Assembly: GCA_024509875.1 (NCBI GenBank)
Contig: JAMPIV010017537.1
Span: 1-64,000 of the forward strand
DNA length: 64,000 bases
DNA from: Oreohelix idahoensis
Taxonomy: Eukaryota > Mollusca > Gastropoda > Stylommatophora > Oreohelicidae
Reading direction: 5' to 3'
Shown here: positions 44,504-53,657 of the stretch, piece after piece
How positions within the stretch are numbered: position 1 is the stretch's first letter
How the letters are laid out: the number at the start of each line of letters is the position of its first letter
Made by a program: the position numbers and the translations under genes
Notes under the pieces: model-generated
Database searches by the model: none
What the model saw: the letters and a program-made list of their open reading frames with translations, nothing else
What the model was told of the DNA's origin: nothing

Positions 44504-47500
44504 TTCTTCTTCTTCTTCTTCTTTCGTTCGCTTGAAATATATTGTCTATATCTGCAATGTTGTTTCTTGTATAAACTTCACTGTCTTTTGTAGTTCATAC
44601 AGAGGTCCATATAGTTTTGCTTCCAGTGTTGTTTCTCTGGGCCAGTGGGTTTGCCTCAATATATCATATTCGGGGCAATCTTGAAGTACGTGCTCCGCTG
44701 TCTGGGGTGCCTGTCCACATGTACACATGGCTGAATTGCCAATCTTGAATTTTGTATACATGTGGCTGCGGAGGCGGTTGTGTCCTGTTCTGAGGCGCAG
44801 AATGACTATTTGTTCTGATCTGTTCATAGCTTGGTAGTCATCCTGCGTTGATGTTGGTGGCTTTCTGATAGATTTGATCATCTTTTTCTTCTGATGGTAT
44901 GTAACTGGTACATCCGGTTGTTCGTCTGCAGCACCTTCTTTAGCCAGTCCGTCTGCTCTCTCGTTTCCTGGTATTCCACAATGAGACGGTATCCACTGCA
45001 TGGCGACCCTGCGCTGGTTGCACAGTTCAGAAAGTAGGGCTTGTATAACTGGCAATTTTCTGGACTGAAGTGCTTGGAGTGCTGATCTTGCATCTGTCAG
45101 GAATACTACAGGCTGTGGACTGAGATTGGTGTTCAGTAGTTTCTCAGTTGCCACCTTGATTGCCTGGACTTCTGCATCATAGTTGTTACAGAATTTCCCC
45201 GTTGGTACTCTGACCGTATCCCTAGTGTTGTTTGGGTATTCTATGTACACTCCTGCTCCTCCATTCTTTACTGCATTCTGTGCTGACCCATCCGTGTATA
45301 CTCGGACCCAGAGGTCCTGTGGGTATTCATCATCCAGGAAACTGAGAGTGACTGTCCTACGTTGCACGCTGTTCTGTTCATCCCTGTCGAATATTCCTTT
45401 CACTTTTGTGTGGATGTGTACTGGTAGTCCATGCTCCTCTCTCCAAGGGGTTTGTTCTGGCACAGACTTTAGGGGGCTATTAACTTCAGGCAGGTTTGAG
45501 GTTTGTCTACGAAATCGTTTGGCCTGGTGGATAAAGCTGCTTCTTTTCAGTCGCCCCATTGCTAGGTTTTGGAATCTGTCCTTCATTGGATGGCTCGGCA
45601 TACAGAGGAACTTTTCTGCCTGTGTTAGCACTTTCGTGTCTCTGCGTTCTCTCAGTGCTTGTATCCTCCCCATTTTCTCCATCTCCACTATAGGCGTTGA
45701 TTTCATTGCCCCAGTGATGACCCTAAGCGCCTGGTTTTGCACCTTATCTAGCTCTTGTAATGTGGTGTTTGATGCTGGACACCACGCAGCTGACCCATAT
45801 TCCAGGTGTGGTCGTATGCCCTGCTGGTAAACTTTACTAAGTATTTTCCCGCTGGCTCCCCATGTGGTTCCACTTAGTTTTCTCAGGATGGCTAGCTTCC
45901 TCCTGGCCTTTGTTGCTGCCTTGTTGATGTGCTGCTTCCATGTCAGCCTATCATCGAATGTAACTCCGAGATAGGTGGGTTGTTTATCTTCTCTCAGGAG
46001 CTCTTCGTTTATCTTGATGACACCAGCTTTTTGTTTGGGAGAGAGGGTGAAGAGCGTAGTGCTGCACTTGTCTGTGTTGATGCTGACACACCATCTATTT
46101 GCCCATGAGGTTAAGGCATCTATAGCTCTTTGTAGCAGTTTGGTGGCCACTGTTGCATGCTCATCTGTGCACCATATTACCAGGTCATCAGCGTACATTG
46201 CCACTTTCATTCCATGTGGTAGTTCAGCAACCAGGTCGTTGATGTAGACTAGGAAAAGTGTGGGGGACAGAACCCCTCCCTGAGGGACGCCATGACGCAG
46301 TAGAATTTTCTTACTCTTGAGGCCATCTAGTTGTACTCGGGCTCTTCTGTTATGCAAGTAGGCTTTCACCCATTTGTACATCTTACCATTCACTCTACAA
46401 TTTCTCAGTTTCTTCAGAAGCCCTTCTTTCCAAACCTTGTCAAATGCTTTCCTTAGATCTATCCATGCTGCTAGTACCAGTTTCTTATCTTGGAACGCAT
46501 CCTCAATCTCTTGGGAAAGGTAAGTTGCCTGATCTTCGGTAGAATAACACTGCCTAAAGCCCGCCTGCTGTGGTACAAGAAGGTTTTCACTTTCAAGGTA
46601 CCACTGTAGCCTGAGGTTGATGATACGTTCCATTGTTTTGCAGAGGCAGCTTGTAAGGCTGATTGGTCTGTAGCTGGAGGCAGTGGAACTGTCTTTTCCT
46701 GGTTTTAGGAGTGGTATCATGATTGCTTCCCTCCAGGTCTGTGGAACTCTGCCTGAGTTCCAACAGATATTGAAGATCTGCAGCAGCTTTGTTTTTGCTG
46801 TGGTTCCCAAGTTCTTAATCATTTCATTGGACACTCCATCAACTCCTGGCGACTTTCTCATTTTCAATTTGGATATTGCAAGCTCCAGTTCTCTGAATGT
46901 GATTGGTGCCTCCAGAACTTCAGGTATGGTTCCATCTCGTCCTGCATGTTGTTTCTCACGAGTCTCCTGTTGCTTCTCTGGGCTAACTTTGATGTTGTTG
47001 TCTTTAGCAAAGGAGTCTGCAAAGTGATCAGCTGCCTGTTTTCCCATGAGGATGTTTCCATCTTTGTACAGAGCAATCCTTGAGTTTCTCCCTGTACCTT
47101 CATCGTTAAGTTGCTTTACCAGCTTCCACAGTTTCCTCGTATCTCTTTCAAAGTTCAAGGACTCTGTTTTCTCCTTCCATCTTCTTCGCCTGGCCTGCAA
47201 CTTGGCCCTTTGAAATTTGGCCTTAGCTTGCTGGTAGTTATTGTGGTGTTCTTGGCATGGACTGGTCTCTGCCTGCTTTCGAGATGTTTCCACGTCGTTG
47301 TGCAGCTGCTCTAGTTCACTATTCCAATATGGTTTGTAGTGCTTATGAGCCCCTCTAGGTATTGTTTCACGAGCAGCCTGTAATATGCATCTGCTGAATT
47401 CATCGACTAGCTTATTGATGTCTTTGTCTACAGTCAGATCTCTAGCCAGTATACTAGTACGGTGCTGGTACATTGTCCAGTCTGCCTTCTTGTAGTTCCA

Positions 47501-48567
47501 CCTAGAGAGAGTGCTGCTCTCCTTGACAAGTTCATTTTCCACAATTAGGAAGACTGGCCGGTGGTCGCTGCCTCCAAGTTGTTTCCCTACAATGCGTGTG
47601 GTGTTCCACTCCAAGCCGGGTGAGTGGAATGCCAGGTCTGGTGTAGAGGTGGTGTGCCATGATCTCGAGTAGAAGGTTGGTGGGTCGATTGGCTGGTTAA
47701 TCAGGATAAGCTCATTGTCATCCTGCCAGTTTTCAAGCTCCTCACCTCTCCTGTCCATGTGATCATAGCCCCAGCTCTGTGAGTGGCTGTTGAAGTCTCC
47801 GCATACAATCAGTCTTTCTTTTGCTGGGATTGTATCTAGTGCCAGTGGGCGGTCGCTCGGACAGTAGTAGTTGAGCAGGTGGAATTCTGAACTTTCTGTC
47901 CTGAGATGAAGCATCTGGTATTCCGCCCCCTCCATATATGTTTCAAGCTGACATGCACTGATGTTATTCCTCACGAGTGTCAGTATTCCACCTTTTCGCC
48001 TGTCTATTCGGTCAGATCGGTAGCACTGGTAGCCTCTGATTTTGAAGGCTATGTCTTTGTTGAGGTGGGTTTCTTGCAAGCAACATACATTTACTTGCTC
48101 TTCATTCAAGATATTTTCGAGCTCTAATTTTTTGCTGTAGCCGTCTTTTTTACTATTGACGCCTTCAGCATTCCAGTGCATTATTTTAAATGGTCTTTTT
48201 TTTGCTTGGCCAGTAGCTCTATTCTCATGCCTCCTGGCTCCACGGGGCAATTGAGAAGGACCCCCAGTAGTAGGGGTTGGGCCCTTCCGAGGCAGAAGAC
48301 CCGGCACTGCGCCTGCCTGGGTGTCCGTCACAGGGCGAGTGCCATAACGTTTTGCAGATATAGGCATACTTCCCATAGCGCATGTGCGTGGCATCCTGAT
48401 TGCTGTGGTGCGCCTCTTGGCTGGTTGCCTCCGTCTTCAGCACCTTGACTTGCTAGGGCAGACTGTGGTCTTGCTCGAGTCTAGGAGGGCCTGGCCAGTC
48501 TTAATTTTTCAGCCTCTGATGGCTGTACTTGAGCCCCATCTCCACGTCAAGGAGCTGGCCTTGATGG
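44504..48567 (-). mobile_element. LINE E, I/Nimbus-like, intact ORF2
   Basis: 4064 bp between 14-bp target duplications. In element sense: a 173-bp 5' region (48395-48567), one ORF of 1282 codons, a 3' UTR of only about 20 bp and a (GAA)n tail at 44504-44525. Endonuclease, RT, RNase H and a C-terminal zinc motif are in the order typical of the I superfamily. No ORF1 precedes ORF2 within the duplications. Confidence 0.93.
44546..48394 (-). CDS. LINE E ORF2: APE endonuclease, RT, RNase H
   Basis: 1282 residues without a break. After a 68-residue basic start, the endonuclease has WNAEGVN (N75), CLQETH (E108), CGDFNSHS (D200, N202) and GGSDHRPV (276-278). RT spans about 490-760 with SPGVDGVSNEMIK, WIDLRKAFDKV, GVPQGGVLSPTLF and YADD at 734-737. 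RNase H spans about 1030-1155 with VYTDGSA (D1035), NYDAEVQA (E1075), LTDARSA (D1101) and WIPSHCGIPGNERAD. The C-terminus carries CTCGQAPQTAEHVLQDC, a zinc-type motif. By family knowledge the protein nicks target DNA and primes reverse transcription there. All catalytic motifs look sound, so the protein may be active. The start at 48394 is the first ATG; translation could begin further in. Confidence 0.95.
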   Translation of the reverse strand: MPRTCAMGSMPISAKRYGTRPVTDTQAGAVPGLLPRKGPTPTTGGPSQLPRGARRHENRATGQAKKRPFKIMHWNAEGVNSKKDGYSKKLELENILNEEQVNVCCLQETHLNKDIAFKIRGYQCYRSDRIDRRKGGILTLVRNNISACQLETYMEGAEYQMLHLRTESSEFHLLNYYCPSDRPLALDTIPAKERLIVCGDFNSHSQSWGYDHMDRRGEELENWQDDNELILINQPIDPPTFYSRSWHTTSTPDLAFHSPGLEWNTTRIVGKQLGGSDHRPVFLIVENELVKESSTLSRWNYKKADWTMYQHRTSILARDLTVDKDINKLVDEFSRCILQAARETIPRGAHKHYKPYWNSELEQLHNDVETSRKQAETSPCQEHHNNYQQAKAKFQRAKLQARRRRWKEKTESLNFERDTRKLWKLVKQLNDEGTGRNSRIALYKDGNILMGKQAADHFADSFAKDNNIKVSPEKQQETREKQHAGRDGTIPEVLEAPITFRELELAISKLKMRKSPGVDGVSNEMIKNLGTTAKTKLLQIFNICWNSGRVPQTWREAIMIPLLKPGKDSSTASSYRPISLTSCLCKTMERIINLRLQWYLESENLLVPQQAGFRQCYSTEDQATYLSQEIEDAFQDKKLVLAAWIDLRKAFDKVWKEGLLKKLRNCRVNGKMYKWVKAYLHNRRARVQLDGLKSKKILLRHGVPQGGVLSPTLFLVYINDLVAELPHGMKVAMYADDLVIWCTDEHATVATKLLQRAIDALTSWANRWCVSINTDKCSTTLFTLSPKQKAGVIKINEELLREDKQPTYLGVTFDDRLTWKQHINKAATKARRKLAILRKLSGTTWGASGKILSKVYQQGIRPHLEYGSAAWCPASNTTLQELDKVQNQALRVITGAMKSTPIVEMEKMGRIQALRERRDTKVLTQAEKFLCMPSHPMKDRFQNLAMGRLKRSSFIHQAKRFRRQTSNLPEVNSPLKSVPEQTPWREEHGLPVHIHTKVKGIFDRDEQNSVQRRTVTLSFLDDEYPQDLWVRVYTDGSAQNAVKNGGAGVYIEYPNNTRDTVRVPTGKFCNNYDAEVQAIKVATEKLLNTNLSPQPVVFLTDARSALQALQSRKLPVIQALLSELCNQRRVAMQWIPSHCGIPGNERADGLAKEGAADEQPDVPVTYHQKKKMIKSIRKPPTSTQDDYQAMNRSEQIVILRLRTGHNRLRSHMYTKFKIGNSAMCTCGQAPQTAEHVLQDCPEYDILRQTHWPRETTLEAKLYGPLYELQKTVKFIQETTLQI

Positions 48568-48581
48568 GGTGTGAAAGAATC
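48568..48581. repeat. Target-site duplication of LINE E, right
   Basis: GGTGTGAAAGAATC, identical to 44490-44503. Confidence 0.9.
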
Positions 48582-48690
48582 GAGAAAGGACTTATGGTAA
48601 ATGTTGCATCTCTGTGTAATCTTTCAAAATTTACTTTCACAGCAAGGTGATGGCACTGTTTAGATGGTCCTCAGTTCAATTCCCGGTATT
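48582..48690. mobile_element. Foldback element copy 2, right arm
   Basis: GAGAAAGGACTTATGG to CAGTTCAATTCCCGG completes the foldback interrupted by LINE E. It leads directly into the 40-bp minisatellite. Confidence 0.8.
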
Positions 48691-49300
48691 ATTCATTTTT
48701 AATTAATCTTAAGTGGTCACATGGGAATTATTATTCATTATCCAGTTTTCTAAGTAGCCAAATGGGAATTATTATTCATTATTCAGTAATCTAAGTGGTC
48801 AATTGGAAATTATTATACATTATCCAGTTTTCTAAGTGGTCAAATGGGAATTAGTATTTATTATCCAGTTTTCTAAGTGGTTAAAAGGGAATTATTATTC
48901 AGTAATCTAAGTGGTCAAATGGAAATTATTATACTTTATCCAGTTTTCGAAGTGGTGAAATGGGAATCATTATTTATAATCCAGTTTTCTAAGTGGTTAA
49001 AAGGGAATTATTATTCATTATTCAGTAATCTAAGTGGTCAAATGGAAATTATTATACTTTATCCAGTTTTCTAAGTGGTCAAATGGGAATCATTTTTCAG
49101 TAATGTTAAGTGGTCAAATGGGACTTACTATTCAGCAATCTATGTGGTCAAATGCGAATTAATAGTCATTATTCAGTAATCTTAAGTGGTCAAATGGGAA
49201 TTATTATTCATTATTCAGTAACCTTACGTGGTCAAATGAGAATAATTATTCAGTATTCTAAGGGATCAAATGGGAAGTATTATTCATTAATCAGTAATCT
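48691..49300. repeat. About 40-bp minisatellite
   Basis: About fifteen degenerate units built on CTAAGTGGTCAAATGGGAAT and TATTATTCATTATCCAGT, with unit lengths of about 35-45 bp. Related units occur at 41800-41900. Confidence 0.9.
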
Positions 49301-49734
49301 ATGTGGCTGAACGGAAACCATTAGCCATTGTCCAGTAACAACCCAGGTTGAATGTGATCCAGTATCCAGTAAGCTTTGCAGTTGAATGGGAACACTAATC
49401 CAGTAACCGAAGTGGTTTAATGAGAACCATGTGGGAATGACAACCATTATAAAATGGCTTAAGAGAATGTCAGTTCCACAGCGCGGTCTTCATTAACCCA
49501 TGTAAAGAAGAAACTCTCCGATAATGAGAGATGCCTGTGACAGACACCAACATTTATGTGAGACAAAAATGTGGTTGTATGACAGCAAACAACATAGAAG
49601 AAATAGATCATGCTTAAAGTTATTCTCCATGATTTTTTGTCTGTGTCTCGATTCAAGAATAAGGTAAACATAACATTCTTTGAGGATTGCAAATAATGAA
49701 GGAAACAAGAGTCCTGTGAATAGTAATTATACAG
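49301..49734. repeat. Unique part of the minisatellite-associated repeat
   Basis: Collinear with 41880-42306, including GAGATGCCTGTGACAGACAC and GACAGCAAACAACA. No coding sequence. It joins the minisatellite to a foldback element exactly as at 41.8-42.6 kb. Confidence 0.8.
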
Positions 49735-50043
49735 GTAATTAACTGGCACTGGTTGGACAGAAAGAAAGACACCAGACAACAGAAAAAAAAATATAATGAT
49801 AGGCTTACTGGGAATCGAATTGAGACCATCCAAATAATGCCATGACCTTGCTGTGAAAGTAAATCGTGAAAGGACTTACAGCCAATTTTGCACCCCTGTG
49901 TATTCTTTCACAAGTTATTTTCACATCAAGGTCATGGCGCTGTTTGGATAGTCCTCAGTTCAGTTTCCGGTAAGCCTATCACATCTATTTCTTTTCTGTT
50001 GTCTGGTGTCATCCTTTCTGTCCAGTGAATGCCTGTTAATTTC
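49735..50043. mobile_element. Foldback element copy 3, complete
   Basis: Arms 49735-49860 and 49905-50043 are imperfect reverse complements (GTAATTAACTGGCACTGG against the reversed CCAGTGAATGCCTGTTAATT). Each arm holds a sequence like GGTCCTCAGTTCAATTCCCGG, faintly resembling a tRNA box B, so the element may be a head-to-head pair of SINE-like units. Confidence 0.75.
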
Positions 50044-50049
50044 TTATAT

Positions 50050-50439
50050 TTATTTTCTTCTTCTTCTTTGGTCCTTCTCCGCTAACTGACAAAGCAATCA
50101 GTGACCACCACGCCTGGTGGCGTCTTGTAGGCTACTGGCTAGCATCCATAGTTATTTATCTTTTATATGTTAGCTTTTGTTTTTGTAATATAGTGTTTTA
50201 TTAACTTTTGTATTTTTGGTGAGGTCTTAAGGCCTTTGAGATTCTCTACATTCATTTCTACCGTGTGGTTATTGCAGTACGTCTTAATGTTTTGCCTTTG
50301 CTGGTCATATTTGTTTAAGTCCACCAGAAAATGTTTAATTGTGTTTGGTTTTTGACACTCTTCACATGTGGGTTCCTCTATCATCCAGTCCAAGCTCCAA
50401 CTTCGTCTATTGTTGCCAAGATGTACGATGGGTCATGAC
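50050..50439 (-). pseudogene. LINE 3' fragment (copy 2), target of element D
   Basis: Minus strand: a C-terminal peptide with CEECQKPNTIKHFLVDLNKY (stop at 50163), a 3' UTR, and a (GAA)n tail at 50053-50067. The 76-codon frame is open. It corresponds to 2205-2489. The fragment stops at the junction where D inserted. Confidence 0.75.
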
Positions 50440-50444
50440 CTTAC

Positions 50445-52939
50445 TGTCACGGGACGCGAGTAAGTCTGCATTTTAATTCTTAAAACCAGACATCGTCTTC
50501 ATCAATCGTGGTAATCCGACCAATTTCGCATGGACTGTTTACATAACAATAGACAGTGGGTCAACAGATTATTGAGGTAATCGCTTCAACGTCTCGGTTG
50601 TGTTTTCACAAAGGCAGGAAGGTACAAGCAATATTATTGTAGCTAGCCGTAGAATATAATGGACAGAGCGCGAGGCAGTTTTACAATGAGTAATTTAATA
50701 AGCAGGTTCTCATCGAACCGACCCAATAACAATTGAGTAACGGCGACGCAGTGTCTGAGCCAGGGACAACATGAAAAGAGTGAGAATATGTCATTATGTA
50801 AAGACTATTAAATGCTGCACAGACACTCAAAAGACGAACGCAGACAAGTTGTCTCGGATAAGCAAAATATGAGAGCGACCATAGCAAAATATTACAGGAA
50901 ATTTTACACAGCATGAGAACGGAATGTCTGACTTAAGGAAAACAAACGAAATTTCACATGACACAGGAAGCGAACCCGAAAATTAGCCATAGGCGATTTA
51001 GACGATATTTAACTCAACTCAATTTATCGCTCGGGCATTGGTAAGAGAAACCATTCCGCCAACCGACTTGGGGTTCTAGATTTCACGAGGAAGAGTCAGG
51101 ACATTGTGTCAGTGAAATTCGCAATCTGGACACCAAGGTTAGTGTAATATAAATTTGTACCTTATATCATTATATCTTAAACTCAGTCAGATAATATATA
51201 CATTTTTTCCATAAATATAACACTGTAAATACCATTTACGTTTATTATAATACAATATTTCATACTCATAAGTACAGATTGCAATAAACACCATGCAAAG
51301 AATTATTATAATTATAACATTACACAGTTTCCTGTAACTATAACGAAGTAAATCCAAGACACTTTTATTTTGCCTCTTACATTACATGTTAAACGTGCAG
51401 TAAACACCGCACAGCCCTTCATTATAGTGATAAGATTTCACATACAAGAACACACTACAGGCGTAGCATAGTTTACGGGATACTTACAAAGGGTTCATTA
51501 TTTTATCCATCACAGTGGTAGAGACAGGGACCATCTGAGATACTCATCCTTAGTCTACTACGTGGTTGGCGTTAATCACAGGACAAGCTTTAGAGTAGGG
51601 CCGACCGAGATACTGCGACGACACGCATCTCACACGTAATTAACGGCAACAACCTACCAATACTCCACGGGGGTCAGAAAGGAATTTACCAGGCGGTGAA
51701 GGGTCTTTCTATCATCGACTACCCACCCAAAAAGAAAGCAGAAAATACCCAGAAGGATTGCTGCATTTCTAATAGCTGTCCACGTGAAATTTAATGATCT
51801 GAAGTGGCAGTCGCCAACGGATGATTTTTACAACAAGTGCCTTTGAGAAATCTTGATCAGAAGTTGCAGTAGCCAACGGACGATTTTTACAACAAGTGCT
51901 TTGAGAAATCTTGATCAGAAGTGGCAGTAGCCAACGGACGATTTTTACAACAAGTGCTTTGAGAAACCATGAACAAAAGCTGCAAAAGCAGACGGAAGAT
52001 CTTGGAAACCCAGTGCCTACAAAAATTATTGATATCCTGAATTACCAGCAGTAATGGACAGTTTCTCCCCATACAATTGATGCACCAACAAATACGAATA
52101 TACAACATATTTCCATCATCATCACCACATGAGCAGACTATCAGCACAACGAAAGGACATCTGCATATCAGACGAGGTCTCACCCGCCTAACATTGCGTT
52201 CAACATCACACATGAACAAGACACCTTGGACGCTCGGGACAATGTCAACACTCGCATTGCGAAGGACAAAAGAACAAGCAGTGGACACCTGACGAAACCA
52301 AGTGGACCGTCCATTGTTATTGTAGGCAGACAAAGACTTGTCCATTAAGTACAAACAACCAGAGTTTATTGACAGTCAGCAAGAGACCAAGAAAAACAAG
52401 ATATCCTTTTTTGTTAGTATTTAGGAGTTACTTAAATTCATCATCATCACATAGTGTAGACTTTAGATTCATTCGTGTATTTGGCATTAACTAATATCTT
52501 TCTTCACAGGGATAGTTAATGTTATTCCTAGTTGCATTTGTATCAGTGTAATTGAATGTTGTTATATTTCAGAACTTTAATAAATGTTGTAGTTGTGTTT
52601 ACCAACACACGTTATTACATATATAGAGAAGGAAAGAAAGTGTGCGAAAGAGACATACTGTTCTTCCTTTCTTCCTCTTCTGTTCACTCAGTGTAATAGG
52701 GGAGGTGGGGGCTCGTTAGCATTATAAAAGAGAGGGGGATAGAGTGGTAGGAGATATAGTGTCACGAGATCCAGAATCACTGGGACTATATGCTGGGAAC
52801 TCATCCCAAAGTCTTATATTCACCTTCTCCACTCCTGCTGCTCATCTTCAACCGGTTGCCAGGCAAATCTGAGCCATTGATCAAGCCGGCACCACACAGA
52901 TAACTCTCTTTGGTTAATCTTCGGGTTAACCCTGTGACA
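50445..52939 (+). repeat. Element D 5' LTR
   Basis: 2495 bp, very long for a gypsy element. It contains a tandem repeat of about 58 bp at 51800-51975 (unit with GGCAGTAGCCAACGGACGAT) in three copies plus a degenerate one; the other LTR has one copy fewer. AATAAA lies near 52579. The long antisense frame at 51887-52354 occurs in both LTRs because they are copies; it has no motif. Confidence 0.93.
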
Positions 52940-52944
52940 TTAAG

Positions 52945-52962
52945 TGGGGGCTCGTCCGGGAT
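52945..52962 (+). other. Element D primer-binding site, tRNA-Pro
   Basis: TGGGGGCTCGTCCGGGAT lies five bases inside the LTR. It is the 18-base complement of the tRNA-Pro 3' end, the same primer site used by murine-type gammaretroviruses. The region 52963-53657 is a non-coding leader. Confidence 0.9.
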
Positions 52963-53657
52963 CAAGGGGACGCTGCAGTCCCAGATAGTACCTTGGGGCT
53001 TGCCCTAGACTAAAACATTAAAAAATTCTTTTTTGGAATTTTTGTAAAACCTATTCACTGTCTTCTATACTGTTCCTTATTCTACGTAGGTAGAGGGGAA
53101 GAACACAGAATAGAATATTAGATATAGATTAGCTATTCATATTATATTAAATAAGACATTGACATATGTTAGAATATTATACCATATTACTTTATATACA
53201 CTTAATTACTGCATCTGGTTACCAATATTGATTTGTTGTCATCATTATAAATTTACCTGGATTTTCGGTAGTACCACGTGGGACCCGATCAAAAGGCATT
53301 GTTGAAGTCGGACGCATTGAACGAGCGACCCGACATTGTGTAGTCCTTTTGTTCACAAGTGGACAATAGCGACTAAGCCACTGAGACGAAACATTTTAGT
53401 ATTGTTTTCTTGGTAGGCAGGCAGTTGATGGTCAGAAATATTTGACTGGTATTCTTAGCAAGTCTTAGAATTGTATTGCCAAGGTTTTCTTTACTATTGT
53501 CATTTACCTGTACGGGTGTAAAGGTTATAGCGAAGCATACGGGAAATTAGTTTTGGTTCTCCCTTTGGCCAAGGGCACAATTTTTTTCTTCGCCCTATAT
53601 TTTTTTTCTCTCACATAATTTTGAGTAGCGATAGGCAGATTGAATTCTAGCTTGATC

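Noticed and set aside
45183..45830. Plus-strand 215-codon frame
   Set aside because: Antisense to the RNase H and RT tail of LINE E; no motif of its own.
51887..52354. Cys-rich antisense frame in both D LTRs (also 58385-58912)
   Set aside because: Presence in both LTRs is automatic because they are copies. No recognised motif, and the ends differ by a shift.
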